A stretch of DNA of 11,710 bases from CAYOWK01 sp964407665 (GTDB taxonomy: Bacteria; Pseudomonadota; Alphaproteobacteria; Caulobacterales; Hyphomonadaceae). Under the pieces are notes generated by a model, which saw only the letters and a program-made list of their open reading frames with translations, did not search any database and was not told the DNA's origin. A program made the position numbers and the translations under genes. This document shows, piece by piece, positions 5,606 to 11,710 of this stretch. Each line of letters begins with the position of its first letter. Position 1 is the first letter of the stretch. The stretch covers positions 1 through 11,710 of the forward strand of contig CAYOWK010000078.1 in the NCBI GenBank assembly GCA_964407665.1, read 5' to 3'.

Positions 5606-5641
5606 CTTCCGATACAGCTGCAGACAAAAAAAACCCGTCCG

Positions 5642-6088
5642 CTATTCGCAGCGCACGTAGGGCTCGGCCGAGCCGCCTTCGGTGATCCAGGTCAGCGTTT
5701 CGGGTGTCGACGACACGAAGGAGAAATCGCGTTCGTAGTCCTCGCCGCCCTCGCCGCTCACGCACTGCACGGTCACGTGCACGCCCGCGCCTTCCGGCGC
5801 AGAGCTCGTCACCCCGCACGTGTCGAGGCCCATGGCGACCGTGGCGGGAGAAATCTCGATCACGCCGTCGCGCGCCTCATTCGTGGGAGCGCAGGCGGTA
5901 TCGGTCACGCCCCAGCGGCCCGTCATGGGGGTCAGCAGGCTCGCCTCCTCGGCCGGCGGAGCGGGCTCGGCGACAACCGGAGCCGGCGCCGCAGCTTCCG
6001 GCGCGGCGGTCTCGGTCTCGGGCGCCGGCGAACAGGCGGCAGCCGCCGCCGCCAGCATGAGTGCACTGCCTGCCAGAAGGAATTTCAT
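5642..6088 (-). CDS. Putative outer-membrane lipoprotein, unknown function
   Basis: This is a 148-residue lipoprotein precursor. The signal peptide (MKFLLAGSALMLAAAAAAC) ends in a lipobox-like AAAC with Cys19 as the lipidation site. No Asp follows the Cys, so sorting to the outer membrane is likely. Residues 20-50 are a low-complexity Ala/Pro/Glu linker. The folded part, residues 51-148, begins LTPMTGRWGVTDTAC and has four further cysteines (at CAP, DTCGV, VQCVS and the terminal VRCE), which suggests two disulfides. The WGV...C layout resembles small DUF-type alphaproteobacterial lipoproteins, but I cannot name the family. The stop is followed on the coding strand by a run of eight T (5626-5633) with only a weak stem. 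It appears monocistronic. The start is fixed by the signal peptide. Confidence 0.75.
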   Translation of the reverse strand: MKFLLAGSALMLAAAAAACSPAPETETAAPEAAAPAPVVAEPAPPAEEASLLTPMTGRWGVTDTACAPTNEARDGVIEISPATVAMGLDTCGVTSSAPEGAGVHVTVQCVSGEGGEDYERDFSFVSSTPETLTWITEGGSAEPYVRCE

Positions 6089-6211
6089 GTCGCCGCCCCG
6101 ATTGAGAAAACCGCGCCGAGCTAAGGGTTTCCCGCCCGCCCCGTCAACACGCCGGGCGCACGTCCGGCAGGGCCCTTACCCGCAGCGCCGGTTCACGCTA
6201 TCTGCTCGGCC

Positions 6212-6421
6212 ATGACAGACATGACCCGCCTGGACGCCCTCGAAATGCGCATCGCGCATCAGGACGAGACCATCGAGGAGCTGAACGCCGCCGTCACCGC
6301 GCAGTGGTCGGTGATCGACCGGCTCACGCGCGAGATCCAGGCGCTAAAGGACCGGGCCTCAACGGTCGAGCTGGGCTCGACGCGGGCGCCCGGAGACGAG
6401 CCGCCGCCGCCTCACTGGTGA
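6212..6421 (+). CDS. slyX: SlyX family protein
   Basis: This is a 69-residue protein of typical SlyX length. The sequence is a single amphipathic helix with a heptad pattern: LEMRIAHQDETIEELN, then VIDRLTREIQALKDR. It predicts a short coiled coil at about residues 7-47. It ends in the family's hallmark proline run (EPPPPHW; most members end PPPHY). SlyX is cytoplasmic and its biochemical role is unknown. The ATG at 6212 is used; an in-frame ATG three codons on (6221) is possible. The last 10 nt overlap the tail of the convergent cysteine-cluster gene, so the two transcripts are complementary at their 3' ends. Confidence 0.88.
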   Translation: MTDMTRLDALEMRIAHQDETIEELNAAVTAQWSVIDRLTREIQALKDRASTVELGSTRAPGDEPPPPHW

Positions 6422-6768
6422 GACGCAGGCGGGCCCGAAACCGGCTCGCACGGCGTGTGCTCGACGTTCGCGCCCTTGATCCCGTTGGCGCGGCGGGCCT
6501 TGCCGCACTCGAAACTGCCGGACCGGAAGGCGCGGCAGGCTTCCGGGCGCTGGTCGTAGACGCTGCAGACCAGCCCGCCGTCTTCCGCCTGGCGCAGCAG
6601 CACGCAGTGGCCGCCCTCGAAACGCACATAACGCCGCCCGTCTTCCTCGAACACGGCCTCGGGCGGCAGGGTGCGGGCGTCGTCCTCGGGCAGCAGCACG
6701 AGATAGCGCGGATGGCGGCTGAAGCAGCACGCGCCGCAGGCCACGCAGTCGAACGATGTATCCGCCAT
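6412..6768 (-). CDS. YkgJ-type cysteine cluster protein
   Basis: This is a 118-residue protein of the YkgJ/UPF0153 family of putative metal or iron-sulfur cluster binders; the reaction is unknown. Near the N-terminus is DCVACGACCF (CxxCxxCC), followed by YLVLLPEDDA, a central CVLL, then LVCSVYDQRPEACRAF and FECGKARRANG. These match the family's conserved second cysteine group and RP-x-x-C-R-x-F signature. The start at 6766-6768 places the CxxCxxCC motif at about residue 8, as in relatives. Upstream in-frame codons would add an Arg-rich extension with no family resemblance. It lies 102 nt downstream of the DUF6607 gene on the same strand and may be read with it. Its 3' end overlaps slyX by 10 nt. 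Confidence 0.87.
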   Translation of the reverse strand: MADTSFDCVACGACCFSRHPRYLVLLPEDDARTLPPEAVFEEDGRRYVRFEGGHCVLLRQAEDGGLVCSVYDQRPEACRAFRSGSFECGKARRANGIKGANVEHTPCEPVSGPPASHQ

Positions 6769-6870
6769 CCGTGGGTCGCACTGCTGTCTGAAGCCCCGTC
6801 TGCGCGGGCTGATAGCCCTCGCGCGCACCGCTGGCCAGAGCAGCCGTCGACGCGGCGCATGAACCAGAGC

Positions 6871-7917
6871 CTACTTCGCGTCGACCGCGATGCGGGTCTG
6901 CAGCGGGGCGGGCGTGGCCGTGGTCAGCTTTGCGATCACAGCCGCCGCTTCCTTGCCCGCCGCCGCGACCGTCATCTCGCCGGCCTGCACCTTGTCGGCA
7001 TAGTCCAGCAGCGGTCCGTAGAGGGGCTCGGGCTCGCCCTTGACGGTGAGGCCGAAGACCGGCGCAGACGCCTCGAGCCTGTCCCACTCGGCGCGCACCA
7101 GCGCCCAGTAGTCCCTGGTGGCGGCCCAGTAGTCGGTCGCGATCTTGGCCTGGAAGCGGGTGTCCTTCGTGTAGGTGTTGAGGCCCATCTCGCGGGCGAT
7201 GATCTGAGGCTTGCCGCCCTTCAGCGACAGCTTCGAGTTGTCCTGCTCGTGCACCCAGCCGGTCGGCGTGATGGCGTGGCGGTTCACGGCGATCACCACG
7301 TCATAGTCCTTGCGGACGGTCGCCTCGCGGCGCGGCAGGGGCCGCCACTCGGCCTTGCCGGTCCACTCCGACACGCCATTCGCGTGCGTCCAGGCGCCTA
7401 CGGCGCCGTAGCGCGGCGAATCCTCGACCTGGTAGACCGTCTGCGACCAGCGCCCCGCCCGCTCGGCCTCGGGCACCGCGCGCGTCTCCCAGGCGTTGCC
7501 GCCGGTAAAGATCAGCACGCTCGCCGGCTGGTACTCCCAGTCCTGGCGCCAGTGCTTGATCGGCATCTTCATGTCGGGCCCGCCCACCACGAGGATGTGC
7601 TGCAGGCTGATGAAGGTCCCGCGGTCCTCGATCACCCGCACCACCTCGTCGCCGCCCGACAGCTGGTCCGGCTTCAGTGCATAACCGGGCGCGAAGGCGA
7701 CGGTTTCGAGAAAGTCGAAGTCGACGTCGTAGTCCCCCGCCATGGCGAGGATGGCCTGCCTGTCCTGCTCGAACTTGGCCTGCTCCGACGCGAGGGCGGC
7801 GGCGGTCAGCGGCGCCGTGGCTGAGACCTGCGCCTGCGAGGCGCACGACGCCAGCACCAGCAGAGCCAGACCCGCCCCCGCAACCCGACCTGCCGACCTC
7901 AGCGTCCAGACCATCAT
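6871..7917 (-). CDS. DUF6607 family lipoprotein
   Basis: This is a protein of about 348 residues. A signal peptide with the lipobox LASC (Cys about 25) marks it as a lipoprotein. The mature part matches what I know of DUF6607: QHILVVGG, KHWRQDWEYQP, WSQTVYQVEDSPRYG, LPRREATVRKDYDV, NRHAITPTGWVHEQDN and GLNTYTK, in order. The function is unknown; the family tends to sit near TonB-dependent receptors. Here it is divergent from such a receptor operon and shares its Fur-like promoter, which suggests a role in iron or heme handling (inference). Three ATGs stand in a row (7920, 7917, 7914) behind GGGAG; the second or third has normal spacing. A start at 7974 would place coding sequence across the regulatory box and weaken the signal peptide, so it is rejected. 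Confidence 0.82.
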   Translation of the reverse strand: MMVWTLRSAGRVAGAGLALLVLASCASQAQVSATAPLTAAALASEQAKFEQDRQAILAMAGDYDVDFDFLETVAFAPGYALKPDQLSGGDEVVRVIEDRGTFISLQHILVVGGPDMKMPIKHWRQDWEYQPASVLIFTGGNAWETRAVPEAERAGRWSQTVYQVEDSPRYGAVGAWTHANGVSEWTGKAEWRPLPRREATVRKDYDVVIAVNRHAITPTGWVHEQDNSKLSLKGGKPQIIAREMGLNTYTKDTRFQAKIATDYWAATRDYWALVRAEWDRLEASAPVFGLTVKGEPEPLYGPLLDYADKVQAGEMTVAAAGKEAAAVIAKLTTATPAPLQTRIAVDAK

Positions 7918-7939
7918 CATCTCTCCCAATTGCGGCCTC

Positions 7940-7990
7940 CGGATACTCTTTTTGAGAATCACTTGCAATCGCATTCAAAGCCGGTATTTG
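7940..7990. promoter_or_regulatory. Divergent promoter with Fur-like box
   Basis: TGAGAATCACTTGCA (7953-7967) matches the 7-1-7 Fur pattern TGATAATNATTATCA at 10 of 14 informative positions. The palindrome TTGCAA (7963-7968) can serve as -35 in both directions. Rightward it lies 16 nt before TATTTG (7985-7990). Leftward it lies 17 nt before TATCCG (7945 down to 7940). A repressor bound here would cover both promoters, coupling the DUF6607 gene to the receptor operon. In alphaproteobacteria the regulator could be Fur or another iron regulator. Confidence 0.55.
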
Positions 7991-8025
7991 TTGCGAACGC
8001 TTCGCAAGTCCGAAGGAGCCCGTTC

Positions 8026-8238
8026 ATGTGTCTTCCCGTCGATCGACCCGCCCTGCAATGCTGGCTGCAGAGCCAGCTTTCGATCCTGAGCGTGCTGCGC
8101 GAGGAGGCCGCCCTGCAGCTTGATGGCGAGAGCGACCTTGCTGCAACCCTTGCTGGCCATCACGCCTGGTTGATGCGCGAACTTGAGCACCTGACCGGTA
8201 GCCAGAGAGCGGCGCCGGCCGCCGCCGCACACGCCTGA
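8026..8238 (+). CDS. 70-residue leading protein of the receptor operon, unknown
   Basis: This is a small protein with a strong ribosome site (AAGGAG, 8 nt before the ATG) and a stop 12 nt before the DUF4198 start. It is the first gene behind the Fur-like promoter. There is no signal peptide or membrane helix, so it is probably cytoplasmic. Residues 8-60 look helical and amphipathic (LQCWLQSQLSILSVLREEAA, then LAGHHAWLMRELEHL). The tail is Ala-rich. Two cysteines (2 and 12) and a cluster of histidines (HH within residues 40-50, then EH) could bind metal or heme, but this is speculation. It does not resemble HemP or other short heme-uptake proteins I know. The frame is open upstream to about 7930, but that part overlaps the promoter. 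Confidence 0.65.
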   Translation: MCLPVDRPALQCWLQSQLSILSVLREEAALQLDGESDLAATLAGHHAWLMRELEHLTGSQRAAPAAAAHA

Positions 8239-8250
8239 GGACCCAGCACC

Positions 8251-9051
8251 ATGCCTGCATCACCCGCCTCGATCCGATTTGGCCTGCTCGCAACCGCCCT
8301 CGTCTGCGCCTGCGCACCAGCCCTTGCCGACACATCCTTCATCCGCCCCAACCTGTTTACCGCCTCCACCGAGGATCAGGTTACGGCCTACGCCTCCTTC
8401 ACCGAGGTGTTCTCCAACCCGTCGGTCGCCCTGAAGTCGGACGCATGGACCGTTGTTGGCCCGGATGGCGCCGCCGGATCGGTCGACCGGATCGAGGCGC
8501 TGGAGCAGGTCACGGTGCTGGAGGAAGCCCTGCCGGGCGCGGGCACCTTCCGCCTGTCCACGGGCGAACGCCTCGGCCGCTCCGGACCGCAGGCCCTGAT
8601 CGACGGCGAGTGGCGGCCCTACGCGCCCGGTCGCGAGCTGCCGCCCGGCACGCAGACCCGCCAGAGCCAGACCGCCACCGTCGCCGACGTCTATGTCACG
8701 AAGGGCGCGCCCACCCGCGCGCCCGTGGACGTCCGGATCGGCGCCCTGCAGCTAAAGCCCGAGACGCACCCGAACGACGTCTACCTGGACACCGGCTTCC
8801 GCTTTAACGTCCTGCTCAACGGCAAACCTGTAGCCGGTCAGGATGTCACCGTCTGGCGCGAAGGCGGCGCCTATGACGAGCCCGCCTTTGCACAGACGCT
8901 GAAATCCGGCGCTGACGGCTCCGTTCATGCGCGCTTCGACAGGCCGGGCGTCTATCTCATCTGGACGCGCCTCTCGGGCGATTCCCCGCCCGGCGCCGCA
9001 ACCCCCGTCCGCAGCTACACCACCTCGCTGACCCTCGAGGTCCAGCGCTGA
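8251..9051 (+). CDS. DUF4198 periplasmic protein
   Basis: This is a 266-residue exported protein. The signal peptide spans about residues 1-26, ending ALA before DTSFIRPNLF. The domain is DUF4198, the NikM-like family linked to metal uptake. An N-terminal sandwich contains EDQVTAYASFTEVFSNP, then the family's TATVADVYVTKGAPT stretch, then LKPETHPNDVYLDTGFRF. It closes with an Ig/carboxypeptidase-regulatory-like unit: LLNGKPVAGQDVTVWREG, then ADGSVHARFDRPGVYLIWTR. DUF4198 proteins often accompany TonB-dependent receptors or nickel/cobalt transporters and are thought to act in the periplasm, perhaps as substrate-binding accessory proteins. It sits 12 nt after the 70-residue gene and 71 nt before the receptor, on one likely transcript. 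TGAGGA lies about 10 nt before the ATG. Confidence 0.85.
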   Translation: MPASPASIRFGLLATALVCACAPALADTSFIRPNLFTASTEDQVTAYASFTEVFSNPSVALKSDAWTVVGPDGAAGSVDRIEALEQVTVLEEALPGAGTFRLSTGERLGRSGPQALIDGEWRPYAPGRELPPGTQTRQSQTATVADVYVTKGAPTRAPVDVRIGALQLKPETHPNDVYLDTGFRFNVLLNGKPVAGQDVTVWREGGAYDEPAFAQTLKSGADGSVHARFDRPGVYLIWTRLSGDSPPGAATPVRSYTTSLTLEVQR

Positions 9052-9122
9052 GCGAAGGCGCCTGAACAAGGGGCCTGGCGCACCCCGTCAGACTGAAACG
9101 CCTCCAACACAGGAAGACTACC

Positions 9123-11387
9123 GTGACATCGCGAGACCTGCTTCTGCGCTCCGCCGCCATGGCGGCGGCGATCGCCGCCCTGTTGCCTGCGCACGCCCAG
9201 ACTGCGCCAGCCATTTCAGGCCCCACAACCGATGAAACCCCCGCGCCGGATTCCCCTGCGCGCGAGCGCATCACCGTCACGGCCACCCGTACGGAAGAAG
9301 CGATCGACACCGTCCCCGCCACAGTCACAGTCATTACGGCAGAGGATATCGAAAACGAGCTGGCGACCGACATCAAGGATCTGGTGCGCTTCGAGCCGGG
9401 TGTCTCTGTGCGATCCTCGCCCGCCCGCTTTGGCGCAGCGCTGGGCTCCACGGGCCGCGATGGCAATGCCGGGTTCAATGTGCGGGGCCTTGAGGGCAAT
9501 CGCGTCCTGATCCAGGTGGACGGCGTGCGCGTGGCGGACGGGTTCGGGTTCGGGCCACAGGCCGTGGGACGCGGCGACTATGTCGACCTCGATCTTCTGA
9601 AATCTGTCGAGCTGCTGCGCGGCCCCGCGTCGGCCCTCTACGGATCGGACGGCGTCGCAGGCGCAGTCAGCTTCATCACGCGCGATCCCGACGATCTGGT
9701 TGCGGATGGAAACCTGCTGGGCGTGCGGGCGCGGTCTGCCTACGCCTCGGCCGACGACAGCTGGGCCAATAGCCTGATTGGCGCGACCCAGACCGGCGAC
9801 TGGGGCGCGATGCTCTCATACACCCGCCGTGACAGCCACGAACAGGGCGCCCAAGGCGAGAACGATGAGCCGAACAGCCGACGCACCACACCCAATCCCA
9901 CTGACGACACATCGGACAGCTATCTTGCCAAGCTGGTCTTCTCGCCCGGCGGCACGCACCGCTTCCGCCTGACCTATGACCGCATGGACGCCGAAACCGC
10001 CGTGGAGGTTCTTTCCGGCCGCACCCCGGCGCCCACGCCGCCTGCCGTCCTTGCCGGATCAGCCGTGATCGATCTCGACGCCACCGACACGACCACCCGC
10101 GAGCGCGTGGCGTTCGACCATTCGTTCAAGCTCGGTCAGGGCTTCGTGCGCGGCGGCCAGTGGAGCGCCTACACGCAGGACTCCACGACGCGCCAGTACA
10201 CGTTCGAGGACCGTAACAGCGCAGCCGACCGCATCCGCGACAACACGTTCGACAATTCCGTATGGGGACTGTCCGGTCAACTTGACGCCGCGCTCTCCAC
10301 GGGCCCTGCTAGGCATCGAATCCTGTTCGGCGCCGATCATTCGCAAACCGAACAGTCGGGCCTGCGCGGCGGAACCGTACCGCCCGCCGGCGAGACCTTC
10401 CCGATCCGCGCCTTCCCGAACACGACCTACCGCCTCTCGGGCGTCTTTCTTCAGGACGAGATCAGCCTCCTCGACGGACAGTTGCGGATCTATCCGGCGC
10501 TGCGCTACGACGCCTATGAACTTGAACCCGAGCGCGACGCCTTCTATCCGGCAGGCTTTCCGGCAACCCCGTCCGAGGGGGACCATGTCTCCCCCAAGCT
10601 GGGCATCGTCGCGGATCCGGTCGACTGGTTTGGCGCGTTCCTGACCTACTCCACCGGCTACAAGGCGCCCTCGCCTGGTCAGGTGAACGCCGGCTTCTCC
10701 AACCTCGCCTTCGGCTACACCTCCATCGCAAGCCCGGACCTCAAACCCGAGACCAGCGAGTCGCTGGAGATCGGCGCCCGCCTGCGCAGCGTGTCGTGGC
10801 TCGGCGCCGACTGGTCCGCGCAGGCGTCCGCCTTCGTGGCGGACTACAAGGACTTCATCTCACAGGAGGTGGTGGGCGGCAGCTTCACGCCAACCGACCC
10901 CGCCATCTACCAGTACATCAACCTCACGCAGGTCAGCATCAATGGCGTCGAGGCGACGCTGAACGCGCGCTGGGACAATGGTCTGGGGCTTCGGGTGGCA
11001 GCCTCGCAGGCAGCTGGCGAGGTCCAGGGCGCTGCATCCAGCCCGCTGGAGAGCATCGACCCCGCCAAGCTGGTGACCGGCCTGCTCTACGATGCGCCCG
11101 GCGGCCGGTTCGGCGGCCAGCTCATCGCCACCTTCGCCGATGGCAAGGACATCGGCGACGTCGCCAGCCCGGCCCTGTTCCGCCCGGACGGCTTCTCGCT
11201 GCTCGACCTCACCGCCTACTGGAACATCACGGACCGGGCGGCGCTGCGCGTCGGGGCCTTCAACCTGACGGATGAAAAATACTGGTGGTGGGGCGATGTG
11301 CGCGGCCAGTCGGCGACATCCACCATCCTCGACGCTTTCACCCAGCCGGGCCGCAACTACAGTGCTTCGGTGACGCTGAAGTATTGA
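9123..11387 (+). CDS. TonB-dependent outer-membrane receptor, heme/hemoglobin type
   Basis: This is a 754-residue outer-membrane receptor that imports its ligand using TonB/ExbBD energy. The signal peptide spans residues 1-26 (ends AHAQ). A TonB-box-like RITVTATRT is at about 49-57. The plug follows, with TVITAEDIENELATDIKDLVRFEPGV, then FNVRGLEGNRVLIQVDGVRV, then LLRGPASALYGSDGVAGAVSF. The 22-strand barrel ends in TLKY, the aromatic assembly signal. YKAPSPGQVN at about 513 and SPDLKPETSES at about 537 correspond to the FRAP and NPNL boxes of hemin/hemoglobin receptors, which gives the subfamily. No histidine lies between the two boxes, unlike classical HemR-type receptors, so the ligand is not certain. 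The start is GTG at 9123 with AGGAAG about 7 nt upstream. No TonB or heme-transport ABC genes are in view. Confidence 0.9.
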   Translation: MTSRDLLLRSAAMAAAIAALLPAHAQTAPAISGPTTDETPAPDSPARERITVTATRTEEAIDTVPATVTVITAEDIENELATDIKDLVRFEPGVSVRSSPARFGAALGSTGRDGNAGFNVRGLEGNRVLIQVDGVRVADGFGFGPQAVGRGDYVDLDLLKSVELLRGPASALYGSDGVAGAVSFITRDPDDLVADGNLLGVRARSAYASADDSWANSLIGATQTGDWGAMLSYTRRDSHEQGAQGENDEPNSRRTTPNPTDDTSDSYLAKLVFSPGGTHRFRLTYDRMDAETAVEVLSGRTPAPTPPAVLAGSAVIDLDATDTTTRERVAFDHSFKLGQGFVRGGQWSAYTQDSTTRQYTFEDRNSAADRIRDNTFDNSVWGLSGQLDAALSTGPARHRILFGADHSQTEQSGLRGGTVPPAGETFPIRAFPNTTYRLSGVFLQDEISLLDGQLRIYPALRYDAYELEPERDAFYPAGFPATPSEGDHVSPKLGIVADPVDWFGAFLTYSTGYKAPSPGQVNAGFSNLAFGYTSIASPDLKPETSESLEIGARLRSVSWLGADWSAQASAFVADYKDFISQEVVGGSFTPTDPAIYQYINLTQVSINGVEATLNARWDNGLGLRVAASQAAGEVQGAASSPLESIDPAKLVTGLLYDAPGGRFGGQLIATFADGKDIGDVASPALFRPDGFSLLDLTAYWNITDRAALRVGAFNLTDEKYWWWGDVRGQSATSTILDAFTQPGRNYSASVTLKY

Positions 11388-11439
11388 TGGGGGGCACGCG
11401 GCCCGTCCTTCGAGACGCCTCACAGCGGCGCTGCAATCT

Positions 11440-11511
11440 GTGGGGCACAGACGCCTCGTCTCCCACAACCAGATGACACTTCTGGAAACGGACAGCCTGC
11501 TGTCCGTGTTT
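11440..11511 (+). terminator. Candidate terminator hairpins of the receptor operon
   Basis: The first hairpin is GTGGG (11440-11444) and AGACG (11449-11453) pairing with CGTCT and CCCAC (11457-11466): ten pairs, a 3-nt loop and a 4-nt bulge. The second is ACGGACAG (11488-11495) with CTGTCCGT (11500-11507): eight perfect pairs, a CCTG loop, followed by GTTTA. The U-tract is short, so termination is plausible but not assured. Confidence 0.4.
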
Positions 11512-11574
11512 ACCAAGCACGCGGGAATACACACTTAACGCCTTGATCCAAAACACTATTTACAAACTCGGGAT

Positions 11575-11612
11575 CCTCGCACCTCATCCTGAGCCCGTCG
11601 AAGGACGCGAGG
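11575..11612. repeat. Dispersed palindrome of the TCCTGAG/CGAAGGA family
   Basis: CCTCGC (11575-11580) and GCGAGG (11607-11612) enclose TCATCCTGAGCCCGTCGAAGGA. The enclosed core is nearly the same as the insert at 5441-5468 and shares its two halves with the element inside thiC. This intergenic copy shows the usual setting of the family. Confidence 0.65.
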
Positions 11613-11690
11613 ACCACGGCCTTTGGGCCGCTTCCAGAAAGGAAAAACCAGTCTTTGAATCCGACCGGGTCCAAACTTCCCGCAATCTCC

Positions 11691-11710
11691 CCCTCGCGCC
11701 TGTCACGGGA
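11691..11710 (+). repeat. Dispersed 20-mer, copy 2 (runs off the window)
   Basis: Identical over all 20 nt to 4899-4918. The window ends inside this copy. Confidence 0.65.

Larger units (their letters stand above)
11388..11710. other. Gene-free stretch after the receptor gene, with repeats
   Basis: No convincing gene. It holds a half copy of the TCCTGAG-type repeat (CGTCCTTCGAGACGC, 11404-11418), two hairpins that may end the receptor transcript, a fuller repeat at 11575-11612, a small stem CGGCC/GGCCG (11617-11621/11626-11630), and the dispersed 20-mer at the very end. Confidence 0.6.

Noticed and set aside
5606..5641. Run of eight T (minus strand) after the lipoprotein gene as a Rho-independent terminator.
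   Set aside because: Only a 4-bp stem can be formed upstream of the T-run, too weak to call, though termination there is possible.
6304..7824. Very long plus-strand open frame (506 codons) opposite the cysteine-cluster and DUF6607 genes.
   Set aside because: It is the antisense shadow of GC-rich real genes: Arg/Ala/Gly/His-rich, no domain order, no ribosome site, and it conflicts with well-recognised families on the other strand.
1..11710. CRISPR array.
   Set aside because: No regularly spaced direct repeats. The repeated elements are palindromic, scattered and in both orientations.

Overview
The window comes from a high-GC alphaproteobacterium. The best guess is a marine or aquatic member of the Maricaulales/Hyphomonadales or Caulobacterales. 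That guess rests on base composition, on the style of the small secreted proteins and the TonB receptor, and on dispersed hairpin repeats built on TCATCCTGAG/CGAAGGA and CTCATGGTGAGCA/TCGAACCACGAG. No rRNA or other marker gene is present to fix the genus.

Region 1 (1-2040). The 3' end of thiC (thiamin pyrimidine synthesis) carries an in-frame 72-nt hairpin element in its C-terminal tail. A composite inverted repeat follows. Then come three minus-strand genes: a membrane protein overlapping a small XRE-type regulator, and a DUF3617-like secreted protein. An inverted-repeat operator candidate lies upstream of the membrane protein/regulator pair.

Region 2 (2050-4130). A diverged, broken copy of the thiC 3' end lies on the plus strand. 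Next to it is a markedly AT-rich minus-strand gene for a 530-residue reverse transcriptase with an intact YVDD active site and a long helical C-terminal domain. This is the architecture of the Abi/UG (defence-associated, DRT) reverse transcriptases. The 245 nt upstream contain a strong nested hairpin that could be the partner noncoding RNA. This is the most likely place for an undescribed system.

Region 3 (4133-5641). A small single-pass membrane protein is followed by about 1.07 kb without a convincing gene. That stretch is packed with at least three palindromic repeat families, one nested inside another, and with hairpin-rich sequence of unknown nature.

Region 4 (5642-6768). A lipoprotein (minus), slyX (plus) and a YkgJ-type cysteine-cluster protein (minus). 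slyX and the ykgJ-type gene overlap tail to tail.

Region 5 (6871-11387). A probable iron/heme acquisition locus. A DUF6607 lipoprotein is transcribed leftward. A three-gene unit is transcribed rightward: a 70-residue unknown protein, a DUF4198 periplasmic protein and a TonB-dependent heme-type receptor. Both sides share a compact divergent promoter with a Fur-like box and one palindromic -35 hexamer. The last 320 nt are again repeats, and the final 20 nt match a sequence at 4899-4918.
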